Below, piece by piece: positions 1-5,968 of a DNA stretch of 8,060 nucleotides; position 1 is the first letter of the stretch, and each line of letters starts with the position of its first letter. The DNA comes from DATKZS01 sp035527835 [NCBI: bacterium]. Lineage in GTDB: Bacteria > RBG-13-61-14. A program made the position numbers and the translations under genes. The notes beneath the pieces are model-generated. The model had not been told where the DNA came from. It saw only the letters and a program-made list of their open reading frames with translations, and ran no database searches. The DNA is taken from contig DATKZS010000065.1 in the NCBI GenBank assembly GCA_035527835.1, positions 1 through 8,060 on the forward strand. Reading direction: 5' to 3'.

Positions 1-31
1 TCACCCCGCGCTCAATGTTCCGCACGGTCCG

Positions 32-58
32 CTCCGCTCTACGCCCTCCGCTCTACGC
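32..58. repeat. Short tandem direct repeat, 14-bp period
   Basis: The 13-mer CTCCGCTCTACGC occurs at 32-44 and again at 46-58, separated by one base. The surrounding sequence has a loose 7-bp rhythm (GCTCTAC / GCCCTCC / GCTCTAC). It lies in the short gap upstream of lptF and just upstream of its predicted promoter. It looks like a small intergenic tandem repeat; I see no coding or RNA function. Confidence 0.6.
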
Positions 59-64
59 TCTTCC

Positions 65-93
65 TTGATTACCTCGGCCCCCCCGAATATCAT
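65..93 (+). promoter_or_regulatory. Predicted promoter of lptFG, leaderless arrangement
   Basis: TTGATT at 65-70 (4 of 6 to TTGACA), a 17-bp spacer, then TATCAT at 88-93 (5 of 6 to TATAAT). Only 6 nt separate the -10-like box from the lptF ATG at 100, so the expected transcription start falls at or next to the start codon. No Shine-Dalgarno sequence lies in front of the ATG, which fits a leaderless message. This is inference from sequence only. Confidence 0.4.
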
Positions 94-99
94 GGACCC

Positions 100-1320
100 A
101 TGCGCACCATCAGGCAATACCTGCTCCGCGAGATCATCTCCCTGTTCGCCCTCTCGCTCGTCATCATCACCATCCTGTTCATGAGCCAGCGCATCATCCA
201 GCTCACCGAGTGGGCCATCAACCGCGGAGTCGGCGCCTCCGAGATGTCACTGCTCATGCTCTATCTGTTGCCCAACGTTCTCAATATCATCATCCCCATC
301 GTCACGCTCTTCGCCATCCTCCTGGCCTTCGGACGCTTAAGCTCCGACAACGAGATCACGGCCCTCAAGGCGTCCGGCATCAGCCTCTTCCGCCTCTTTC
401 CCCCCGTGCTCATGTTCGCCGCCTTCGCCGCCGGATGCGCCCTCTTCACCTCCCAATTCCTCGTGCCCCGGGCCGCCGCCGCCGGCCGAACGCTGCGCTA
501 CCGCATCGTCCAGGTCCAGAGCGAGGCCGCCATCACCGAGCGCACCTTCGCCACCCTCTTCTCCAATACCACCTTCTACGTCCGCGAGAAGCAGGACAAC
601 GGAAAGCTTAAAGGGCTGATGGCCGTGTCCGAGCAAAGGGCCGGCAACGAGCCTTGGGTATCGCGCAACATCATCTTCGCCTCGGCCGGACGCTTCGTGC
701 ACGACCCCGTGGACCTTAAAAACGAGCTGTGGCTGGCCAATGGACAGTTCATATCCCAGGACCGGGCCGGACACGAGACCTTCGCCAGCTTCGACACCCT
801 GCGCCTGGCCATCACCCTCGACGACTTCGGGACCCGGCGCTCCCGCGAGGACGAGCAGCGCCAGGAGATGGACGTCCCCGCCATGCTGGCCGCCATGGCC
901 GCGTTCAACCAGAAAGCATCATTGTCCCGGCGCGAACAGGAATCCCGGCTCTTCCTCATGATCCAGTGGCACGAGCGCTTCGCCTTCCCCTTGGGATGCA
1001 TCGCGCTCTGCTTCTGGGCCGTGCCGCTGGGCATCCAGCCGCCGCGGGCCGGCCGGGCCCGGCCCATTGTCGTCTCCGTCCTGCTCTCCGGCGCCTTCTA
1101 TTACCTCATGATCATGGCCAAGTTCATGGCGCTGTACAAGGGCGCCCCGCCCGCCATGGCGCTGTGGCTCCCCGACGCCGCGGTCCTCCTCACCGGACTG
1201 TTCATGCTCCGCCAGAAGAACCTGGAGCGGCCCATCCCGGTGCTCTCCTGGCTCGAGGACCAGCTTTATTACGCCGTGGACCTCATCAAGCAGTACCGGG
1301 AAAGGCGGAGAAAAAAATGA
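100..1320 (+). CDS. lptF: LPS export ABC transporter permease LptF (YjgP/YjgQ family)
   Basis: A 406-residue inner-membrane protein of the LptF/LptG (YjgP/YjgQ) family. With LptG and the ATPase LptB (not in this window), this family extracts lipopolysaccharide from the inner membrane and passes it to LptC and the periplasmic bridge. The layout is typical: hydrophobic segments near residues 12-29, 52-77 and 99-121, a soluble, presumably periplasmic domain at about 125-290, then three C-terminal segments near 296-312, 323-344 and 352-370. The family signature before the fourth segment is visible as RFAFPLG (293-299), and the cytoplasmic turn after the second reads DNEITALKASGIS (83-95). It has a charged tail of about 35 residues after the last segment and is somewhat longer than the E. 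coli protein. The ATG at 100 starts directly at the usual family N-terminus. The gene overlaps lptG by 4 bases. LptF versus LptG is assigned from gene order and is less certain than the family. Confidence 0.88.
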   Translation: MRTIRQYLLREIISLFALSLVIITILFMSQRIIQLTEWAINRGVGASEMSLLMLYLLPNVLNIIIPIVTLFAILLAFGRLSSDNEITALKASGISLFRLFPPVLMFAAFAAGCALFTSQFLVPRAAAAGRTLRYRIVQVQSEAAITERTFATLFSNTTFYVREKQDNGKLKGLMAVSEQRAGNEPWVSRNIIFASAGRFVHDPVDLKNELWLANGQFISQDRAGHETFASFDTLRLAITLDDFGTRRSREDEQRQEMDVPAMLAAMAAFNQKASLSRREQESRLFLMIQWHERFAFPLGCIALCFWAVPLGIQPPRAGRARPIVVSVLLSGAFYYLMIMAKFMALYKGAPPAMALWLPDAAVLLTGLFMLRQKNLERPIPVLSWLEDQLYYAVDLIKQYRERRRKK

Positions 1321-2405
1321 AGGTCATGGACCGCTACGTCCTCCGCTCCTTCCTCGGCATCTTCATCGGATCCCTGCTCTCGGTGTCGTTCCTCTTCACC
1401 GTGCTCTCCGTGCTCGACAGCATTACCTTCGTCATGAGCGAGGACGGGGCCACCATCCCGGGCGTGGTCCGCTTTTATCTCTTACAATTGCCCCAGACCA
1501 TTTACATGAGCGCCCCGGTGGCCGCCCTGCTCTCCGCCATGATCACCCTGGGCGGACTCAACCAGAACCACGAGCTGATGGCGCTCCGGGCCTCCGGCAT
1601 CTCGCTGCTCCGCGCCGCCACCCCCATATTGTTGGCTTCGGTCATCATCAGCGGCGGCGCCTTCGTGCTGGGCAACACCCTGGTCCCCGTCGGCAACCGC
1701 TACTTCCTCTCCGAAAAACAGGTGATCAAGGGGGAGGAGCCGGACCCCGGCGAGAGCGTGTGGTACGTGAGCGAGTCGCGCGGCGAAAATCCCGTCATCC
1801 TCAATATCGAGAAAGTGGACCGCCAGACCGGTGAGCTCGCGGGGGTCACCATCTTCCGCACCGGGCCCGGTCTCGCCCTGCTCGAGGAGATCACGGCGGC
1901 GAAAGCCCTGTACGTCCCGGGCCGCGGCTGGAGGCTCCTGCGCGCGGAAACACGCGCGTTTCACGGCCACGACGTCCCCGCCATCTCCAGCTCTCCCGAG
2001 ATGATGATCGCGCTGCCCGACACCCCCGAAGACCTGCTCCGCGTCCAGCGCGCTCCGGAGGAGATGACCCTGGCCCAGCTCGCCGACCAGATCGCGCGCG
2101 TCCGCCGCTACGGGCTGCCCGAGACCGCCTATCGCGTCGAGCGCCAGGCCCGCTTCGCCATCCCCCTCGCCGCCGTCATCCTCGTCCTCGCCGGCATCCC
2201 GCTCGCCATCAGGCCCGTCCGCTCCGGAGGACTCGCCTGGGGAATCCTGGGCGCCATCATCGTCGGCTTCATCTACTTCGTGGTCATCGCCGAGTTCATC
2301 TCGCTCGGCAAGGGCGGCATGGTCGAGCCCTGGGTCGCCGCCTGGTCCGCCAACATCATCTTCGGAATCATCGGCGCCGCGCAGTTCGCCAAGCTGAGAA
2401 GATAA
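1317..2405 (+). CDS. lptG: LPS export ABC transporter permease LptG (YjgP/YjgQ family)
   Basis: A 362-residue second permease of the lipopolysaccharide exporter, partner of the upstream gene. The reading frame is open from 729, but the part before 1317 is a shadow of lptF. The protein begins MKVMDRYVLRSFLG, the normal family start, with the ATG at 1317 overlapping the lptF stop in ATGA and a GGAG at 1307-1310, 6 nt upstream. Another ATG three codons on (1326) is possible. Hydrophobic segments lie near residues 11-33, 50-78 and 98-119, then a soluble domain at about 125-275, then segments near 280-298, 304-329 and 338-356. The cytoplasmic turn NHELMALRASGIS (84-96) matches the equivalent turn in the upstream protein, and RFAIPLA (279-285) matches its RFAFPLG. 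The overlap predicts translational coupling and equal amounts of the two subunits. Function rests on family membership. Confidence 0.88.
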   Translation: MKVMDRYVLRSFLGIFIGSLLSVSFLFTVLSVLDSITFVMSEDGATIPGVVRFYLLQLPQTIYMSAPVAALLSAMITLGGLNQNHELMALRASGISLLRAATPILLASVIISGGAFVLGNTLVPVGNRYFLSEKQVIKGEEPDPGESVWYVSESRGENPVILNIEKVDRQTGELAGVTIFRTGPGLALLEEITAAKALYVPGRGWRLLRAETRAFHGHDVPAISSSPEMMIALPDTPEDLLRVQRAPEEMTLAQLADQIARVRRYGLPETAYRVERQARFAIPLAAVILVLAGIPLAIRPVRSGGLAWGILGAIIVGFIYFVVIAEFISLGKGGMVEPWVAAWSANIIFGIIGAAQFAKLRR

Positions 2406-2406
2406 T

Positions 2407-2440
2407 GCGGCGTCGCGCCGGAGGCTCGCCGCAAAGCGGC
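2407..2440 (+). terminator. Possible weak terminator hairpin after lptG
   Basis: Two alternative GC-rich stems sit just behind the lptG stop: TGCGGCG (2406-2412) can pair with CGCCGCA (2427-2433), and GCCGC (2428-2432) with GCGGC (2436-2440) around an AAA loop. The sequence that follows, TTGGCATTTT, is only moderately T-rich, so termination is likely weak. It separates lptG from the promoter of the restriction-modification island. Confidence 0.3.
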
Positions 2441-2468
2441 TTGGCATTTTCAAGAAAGGTCATATAAT
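2441..2468 (+). promoter_or_regulatory. Strong predicted promoter for the restriction-modification pair
   Basis: TTGGCA at 2441-2446 (5 of 6 to TTGACA), a 16-bp spacer, and a perfect TATAAT at 2463-2468. The methyltransferase ATG follows after 8 nt (2477), which places the expected start of transcription at about 2474-2476. The message would then be leaderless or nearly so; no Shine-Dalgarno sequence is present. The -35 box lies at the left edge of the island, and its last base is the first base of the left 10-bp direct repeat. Confidence 0.65.
2446..2455. repeat. Left copy of the 10-bp direct repeat flanking the R-M island
   Basis: ATTTTCAAGA at 2446-2455 is identical to 4376-4385 in the same orientation. 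The two copies bracket the lower-GC methyltransferase/endonuclease pair. They may be a target-site duplication or the short homology used for insertion; chance cannot be excluded for ten bases. Confidence 0.45.
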
Positions 2469-2476
2469 AGATCAAG

Positions 2477-3550
2477 ATGAGAAAGTCCAGCGCACATCAA
2501 CAGGTCCTTTTTGATGATTTGCCTGGTGCATTTCCGCGTACCCGCTATCAGGGAAGCAAGGCCAAGCTGGTGGAATGGATCTGGGAGCAAATCCGAGACC
2601 TCGATTTTCAGAGTTGCCTGGACGCCTTCGGCGGGACTGGGGCCGTGGCCTATCGCCTAAAACAAGCGTGCAAGCAAGTTGCCTATAACGATCTCCTGCG
2701 TTTCAACTATTATTTCGGACTCGCGCTGATTGAGAACAAGCGGGTTCGCATCAGCCGCGAGGAGGTTCACTGGCTGCTGACGCGCCACCAGGATGTATCC
2801 TATCCCGGTTTTATTCAGGATAATTTCAAAGACATTTATTTCACCGGCCAGGAAAACGCCTGGATTGATCAGACCATCGCCAATATCCGGCGGCTCTCTG
2901 ATCCATGTAAATTCGCGCTCGCTTTCTTCGCTCTCTGCCAGGCCTGCATCATCAAGCGGCCTTACAACCTGTTTCACCGTAAAAATTTATACATCCGGCA
3001 GGCGGATGTGGAGCGCTCCTTCGGCAACAAGGCCACCTGGGATCGGCCGTTCGAGGAGTGGTTTATGCAATTCATTGATGAGGCCAACCGGGCCGTGTTT
3101 GATAATGGAAGAGAAAACGTTTCCCTGAATCTCGACACCGAATTGGCGCCCGGCGGCTATGATCTCGTTTATATTGACCCTCCTTACATCTCCAAGCGCG
3201 GTGTCGCGGTGGACTACCGCGATTTCTATCACTTCCTGGAAGGGCTGACGATTTACGATGAATGGGACAAGCAGATTGACCGGAAATCTAAACATCATCG
3301 CCTCCGACCGCTTCCTAATGAGTGGACGGATAAAAAACGGATCCACTCCGCTTTCGACCGCCTGTTTAAGCGCTTTCAGGACGGCATCATCGTCGTATCA
3401 TACCGGAGCGACGGAATACCTTCGGAATCCGAACTAGCGTCTTTGCTCAAACGTTATAAAAGTAAAGTGAGAATCGAGCATTTTGGGCAATACAAATATG
3501 TGCTTTCCACCAATACCGATTCCAAAGAACTTCTGATGATCGGAAATTAA
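2477..3550 (+). CDS. DNA adenine (N6) methyltransferase, D12 class, of a type II R-M system
   Basis: A 357-residue D12-class (Dam/alpha group) N6-adenine DNA methyltransferase. It transfers a methyl group from S-adenosylmethionine to adenine in DNA. Motif order is the alpha type: RYQGSK near the N-terminus (23-28, motif X region), the SAM-binding loop DAFGGTG (49-55, motif I), and the catalytic DPPY (234-237, motif IV). The stretch between I and IV holds the target-recognition region. It lies 21 bp upstream of an EcoRV-like endonuclease in the same direction, so it most likely methylates GATATC to protect the host. The next in-frame ATG lies beyond the N-terminal motifs, so the ATG at 2477 is preferred although it has no ribosome binding site. 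It is longer than M.EcoRV (about 300 residues as I recall), and I cannot tell by eye whether it is its close relative. Base composition is clearly less GC-rich than the flanking genes, which suggests transfer. Confidence 0.88.
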   Translation: MRKSSAHQQVLFDDLPGAFPRTRYQGSKAKLVEWIWEQIRDLDFQSCLDAFGGTGAVAYRLKQACKQVAYNDLLRFNYYFGLALIENKRVRISREEVHWLLTRHQDVSYPGFIQDNFKDIYFTGQENAWIDQTIANIRRLSDPCKFALAFFALCQACIIKRPYNLFHRKNLYIRQADVERSFGNKATWDRPFEEWFMQFIDEANRAVFDNGRENVSLNLDTELAPGGYDLVYIDPPYISKRGVAVDYRDFYHFLEGLTIYDEWDKQIDRKSKHHRLRPLPNEWTDKKRIHSAFDRLFKRFQDGIIVVSYRSDGIPSESELASLLKRYKSKVRIEHFGQYKYVLSTNTDSKELLMIGN

Positions 3551-3556
3551 ACAGTT

Positions 3557-3562
3557 AAAAGG
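3557..3562 (+). promoter_or_regulatory. Ribosome binding site of the endonuclease gene
   Basis: AAAAGG at 3557-3562, 9 nt before the ATG at 3572, is the best Shine-Dalgarno candidate in the 21-bp gap between methyltransferase and endonuclease. A second weak element, AGGG, lies at 3566-3569. The endonuclease therefore seems to be translated by normal initiation from the shared message, unlike the methyltransferase. Confidence 0.4.
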
Positions 3563-3571
3563 TATAGGGCG

Positions 3572-4345
3572 ATGAATGTCCAAGAATTACGGTCTTCATT
3601 GTTGGATAGCTTTGACCGGTTTGGAAAAGCGCTGGCCACAAAAGAGGGCGACTGGGTGGTCAAGGGCTTTATTGACGTGTATAAAAACATCTATACCATT
3701 TCCGTTGATACCAAGGTGGTTTCCAAAATCATCGAGTTGATGCTCTTCCCCGTCCTTTCCAAATTCGCGGCCCAGCATGGTTACCGGATGGTTTTAAGCG
3801 AGCACCAGAACCATTACCCGGACATCAGCCTGGTCGCGCGCGATGAAACCAAGATCGCCCTTGATCTTAAAAGTACCTATCGCCTGGATCCGGAAACCGT
3901 AAACGGCTTTACCCTTGGCGCATTCACCGGATACTTTCGTGATCGCCACTCCAATAAAAATGTCACCTTTAAATATGATGATTACTCAGCTCATTTCGTC
4001 CTCGGCGTTATTTACAGCAGAAATCCCGACCCGGCCGACGAAAAGAAAATATATTCCTTGAAAAACCTTAATGACATCATATCCGTGGTCAAGGACTTCG
4101 ATTTTCTGCTCCAGGAAAAATGGCGCATTGCCTCAGACCGCCCCGGAAGCGGCAATACCAAGAACATAGGGTCAATCAGGAACATCAAGGGCCTGATCGA
4201 AGGCAAGGGCGTCTTCGCGCCCCACGGCGAAAAAGTATTTGACGATTACTGGATGAATTACCTCACCGCGGACATGGCCAAGGCCATTGACTCCAAGGTC
4301 CCCTATCACAATCTCAGTGAATACATGAAGTGGCGCAAAAGATAA
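3572..4345 (+). CDS. Type II restriction endonuclease, EcoRV homologue (predicted GATATC)
   Basis: A 257-residue homologue of R.EcoRV (245 residues), recognised by matching it along its length to the EcoRV sequence as I remember it. EcoRV is a homodimeric, Mg-dependent PD-(D/E)XK enzyme that cuts GATATC bluntly in the centre. The Q-loop and first catalytic Asp are kept as HQNHYPD (78-84, D84 = EcoRV D74). The second catalytic block is IALDLKSTY (95-103), with D98 and K100 equal to D90 and K92. E55 matches EcoRV E45. The recognition loop GSGNTKN (192-198) equals EcoRV 182-188 with one change, T187 to K197. The following IGSI, the GKGVF segment, DYW and the C-terminal SEY...W pattern also match. 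No catalytic residue is missing, so it should be active. It follows its methyltransferase, and no controller-protein gene is present. Exact specificity is inference from the conserved loop. Confidence 0.92.
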   Translation: MNVQELRSSLLDSFDRFGKALATKEGDWVVKGFIDVYKNIYTISVDTKVVSKIIELMLFPVLSKFAAQHGYRMVLSEHQNHYPDISLVARDETKIALDLKSTYRLDPETVNGFTLGAFTGYFRDRHSNKNVTFKYDDYSAHFVLGVIYSRNPDPADEKKIYSLKNLNDIISVVKDFDFLLQEKWRIASDRPGSGNTKNIGSIRNIKGLIEGKGVFAPHGEKVFDDYWMNYLTADMAKAIDSKVPYHNLSEYMKWRKR

Positions 4346-4375
4346 TACTATGCTCCGGCAGCCATTTCTTTCTCT

Positions 4376-4385
4376 ATTTTCAAGA
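4376..4385. repeat. Right copy of the 10-bp direct repeat flanking the R-M island
   Basis: ATTTTCAAGA at 4376-4385, identical to 2446-2455. It lies between the endonuclease stop and the enoyl-CoA isomerase start, and its last bases belong to that gene's Shine-Dalgarno region. Removing one copy plus the 1,920 bp between copies would join the lptG downstream region directly to the isomerase ribosome binding site, as expected of an ancestral locus. Confidence 0.45.
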
Positions 4386-4389
4386 GGTG
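4382..4389 (+). promoter_or_regulatory. Ribosome binding site of the enoyl-CoA isomerase gene
   Basis: AAGAGGTG ends 7 nt before the ATG at 4397 and is close to the AGGAGGTG complement of the 16S rRNA tail. It is the clearest Shine-Dalgarno sequence in the window. I see no convincing promoter in the 51-bp gap, so the gene may depend on read-through from upstream. Confidence 0.55.
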
Positions 4390-4396
4390 TGAAAGC

Positions 4397-5107
4397 ATGA
4401 ATTGGCTTAAATGGACAATCGAAGAAGGCGTGGCCGTGGTTACAATGGACCACGAAAACGAGAACCGCTTTTCCGGACCGTTCGCCGCCGAGGTCCGCGA
4501 GGCCATGGCCGCGCTGGCCAAGGATGATGCGGTCAAGGCCGTGGTATTGACCGGCGCCCACGAAAAATTCTTCTGCAACGGCCTCGACCTCACCTGGATG
4601 ATGCAGCAGGACGGCAAGACGCTCGAGCAATTCCTCATCCAGGTCACGCTGGTATTGAAGGACACGGCGCTCTTCCCCAAGCCCCTGATCGGGGCCATTA
4701 ACGGCCACGCCTTCGGGCTGGGCGCGATCTGGTCGTCGGGCTTCGACTTCCGGATCATGCGCGACGACCGCGGCTGGGTCTGCTTTCCCGAGATGGACAT
4801 CAACATCCCCTTCCTCCCCGGAATGATCGCCATCTGCGAGCACGGGCTCGGCCGCCGCGTCTTCCGCGAGATGGCATTTTCCGCCAAGCGCTACACCGGC
4901 CCCGAGGCCGTGGCCGCGGGCTGGGCCAGAGAAGCGGTCCCCAAAGACCAGATCCTGCCCCGGGCCATCGAGCTCGCCCGCTTCATGGCCCAAAAGAAGC
5001 AGCCGGCCTTCTCGCTCACCAAGCAGCGCTGGGCCAAAGAGGTCGCGCGCGTCATTGATGAGCTCGATCCCATAGCCATCAGGTCCGCGCCGCGGCCCGG
5101 GAAGTGA
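4397..5107 (+). CDS. Enoyl-CoA hydratase/isomerase family, likely delta3,delta2-enoyl-CoA isomerase
   Basis: A 236-residue crotonase-superfamily protein, probably cytosolic, acting on fatty acyl-CoA. The two oxyanion-hole segments are clear: FFCNGLDL (58-65) and INGHAFGLGA (101-110). Of the two acidic residues used by true enoyl-CoA hydratases, the first (E144 in rat ECH) is isoleucine here (I111). The second (E164) is kept as E132 in FPEMDI. A single glutamate at that position is what is reported for delta3,delta2-enoyl-CoA isomerases, and the segment MRDDRGWVCFPEMDI resembles that subfamily. An isomerase helping degrade unsaturated fatty acids is therefore more likely than a hydratase, though the substrate is unproven. 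The protein is slightly shorter than the usual 255-260 residues, ending after the last helix. The start is supported by the ribosome binding site at 4382-4389. It lies 24 bp ahead of the CPBP protease gene, and the two are probably co-transcribed. Confidence 0.82.
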   Translation: MNWLKWTIEEGVAVVTMDHENENRFSGPFAAEVREAMAALAKDDAVKAVVLTGAHEKFFCNGLDLTWMMQQDGKTLEQFLIQVTLVLKDTALFPKPLIGAINGHAFGLGAIWSSGFDFRIMRDDRGWVCFPEMDINIPFLPGMIAICEHGLGRRVFREMAFSAKRYTGPEAVAAGWAREAVPKDQILPRAIELARFMAQKKQPAFSLTKQRWAKEVARVIDELDPIAIRSAPRPGK

Positions 5108-5131
5108 TGGCCAGGAGCCGGGAATGACGCC

Positions 5132-5821
5132 ATGAATGGAAGCCGGCAAATACCTGGGCGCAACAGCCTCGAGCTCTTCATCCTTTTCCTGGTCGGCATC
5201 CTGCCCTATGAGTTGAACGGATGGTATAACCCGCTGATCGAGGGCTCGCCGGCCGTGTTCTGGGGCGCCGACGCGTTCATCTTCGTGGCCATGCCCATCG
5301 CCGCGTACATCTACGGCACGCGGCGGGGGCTGTTCACGCGCCGGGAACTGGGCTTCCATTTTGACATCCGCGACCGCGCCAGGGCCGCTCTGTTTTTCGC
5401 GGGCCTTGTCATCCTGCCCATTGTTTTGTATTACGGCACGGAGCGCTCGGCCCGCCTCGCCGCATACATCTTCAAGGAGGCGTGTGAGAAGAAGACCTTC
5501 GGCTACGAGCAATTGTTCGGCCAGATGAATGCGGGCAAGCTCGCAATGGTCACCTATGCCGCCGTCACCGCCGGGCTGGTCGAGGAATTCTATTACCGCG
5601 GCATGTTCAAGCTCCTGTTCAAGCCCGGCCGCGCCAACACCGTCTTCTACGTCCTCTCCTCCGCCATCATCTTCTCCTCCGTGCACTGGGAGGGCGGGCC
5701 CTGCCAGCTCTTTTACACCCTCATATACGGGATCATGGCCGCAGCCGCCTACGCCCTCATCAAAAACATCTGGCCCCTCGTCATCGCCCACATGATCCTC
5801 GACGTGGTCTGGTTCAGTTGA
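5132..5821 (+). CDS. CPBP family intramembrane metalloprotease
   Basis: A 229-residue polytopic membrane protein of the CPBP (CAAX protease and bacteriocin-processing, Abi, Rce1-like) family. Hydrophobic segments lie near residues 13-29, 44-62, 84-101, 136-150, 169-184, 194-210 and 213-228. The active-site pattern is complete: paired glutamates and arginine in EEFYYR (151-156), the second-motif histidine in SVHWEG (H185), and a later conserved histidine in IAHMILD (H220). These glutamates and histidines place the site inside the membrane. Members process prenylated proteins or bacteriocins, or act as immunity factors; substrate and role here are unknown. It lies 24 bp after the enoyl-CoA isomerase gene and probably shares its transcript. 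AGGAG at 5113-5117 is 14 nt from the ATG, a loose fit for a ribosome binding site. Family assignment is firm, function is not. Confidence 0.85.
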   Translation: MNGSRQIPGRNSLELFILFLVGILPYELNGWYNPLIEGSPAVFWGADAFIFVAMPIAAYIYGTRRGLFTRRELGFHFDIRDRARAALFFAGLVILPIVLYYGTERSARLAAYIFKEACEKKTFGYEQLFGQMNAGKLAMVTYAAVTAGLVEEFYYRGMFKLLFKPGRANTVFYVLSSAIIFSSVHWEGGPCQLFYTLIYGIMAAAAYALIKNIWPLVIAHMILDVVWFS

Positions 5822-5849
5822 CCGCAAATTCAGTGAAGGAAGATTTATT

Positions 5850-5922
5850 TCACGCAAAGGCGCAAAGAACGCAAAGGAAGAAAAGAACTCTTCTTCTTTG
5901 CGTTCTTTGCGCCTTTGCGTGA
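5850..5922. repeat. Perfect 27-bp inverted repeat built of CGCAAAG units
   Basis: The left arm 5850-5876 and right arm 5896-5922 are exact reverse complements over 27 bp, with a 19-nt A- and T-rich loop in which a few more pairs can form. Each arm holds three CGCAAAG heptamers (left arm at 5853, 5861 and 5870) with an 8-9 bp period. No T-run follows on either strand, so it is not a standard intrinsic terminator. Copies of this CGCAAAG-type element are familiar to me from intergenic regions of several bacterial groups, often mistranslated as spurious small proteins. It is probably a dispersed, non-coding palindromic repeat. Confidence 0.9.
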
Positions 5923-5946
5923 CAAAAAAGAGTTTCATCGTATAAT
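5919..5946 (+). promoter_or_regulatory. Predicted promoter of the ABC ATPase gene, overlapping the repeat end
   Basis: GTGACA at 5919-5924 (5 of 6 to TTGACA), a 16-bp spacer, and a perfect TATAAT at 5941-5946. The first four bases of the -35 box belong to the right arm of the 27-bp inverted repeat. The expected start near 5953 leaves a short leader holding GGAG at 5958-5961, 7 nt before the ATG at 5969, so this message should have a ribosome binding site. Confidence 0.6.
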
Positions 5947-5968
5947 CATCCGGTAACGGAGTTCCAAA

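Noticed and set aside
729-1316. In-frame extension upstream of lptG
   Set aside because: It overlaps the well-supported 3' half of lptF in another frame and encodes Arg/Pro/His-rich sequence. The conserved LptG N-terminus starts at 1317.
1482-2453. A 323-codon - strand open frame opposite lptG
   Set aside because: It is antisense to a clear membrane-protein gene, and its product is Gly/Asp/Glu-rich with no recognisable domain.
2477-5821. A larger defence island combining the R-M pair with the CPBP (Abi-like) protein
   Set aside because: Between them lies a lipid-metabolism gene with host-like composition, and CPBP proteins are common housekeeping or maturation proteases, so the sequence does not support a joint defence role.
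5850-5922. Intrinsic terminator for the CPBP gene
   Set aside because: The stem is strong, but it is followed by an A-rich rather than T-rich sequence on the + strand, and no T-run follows it on the other strand.
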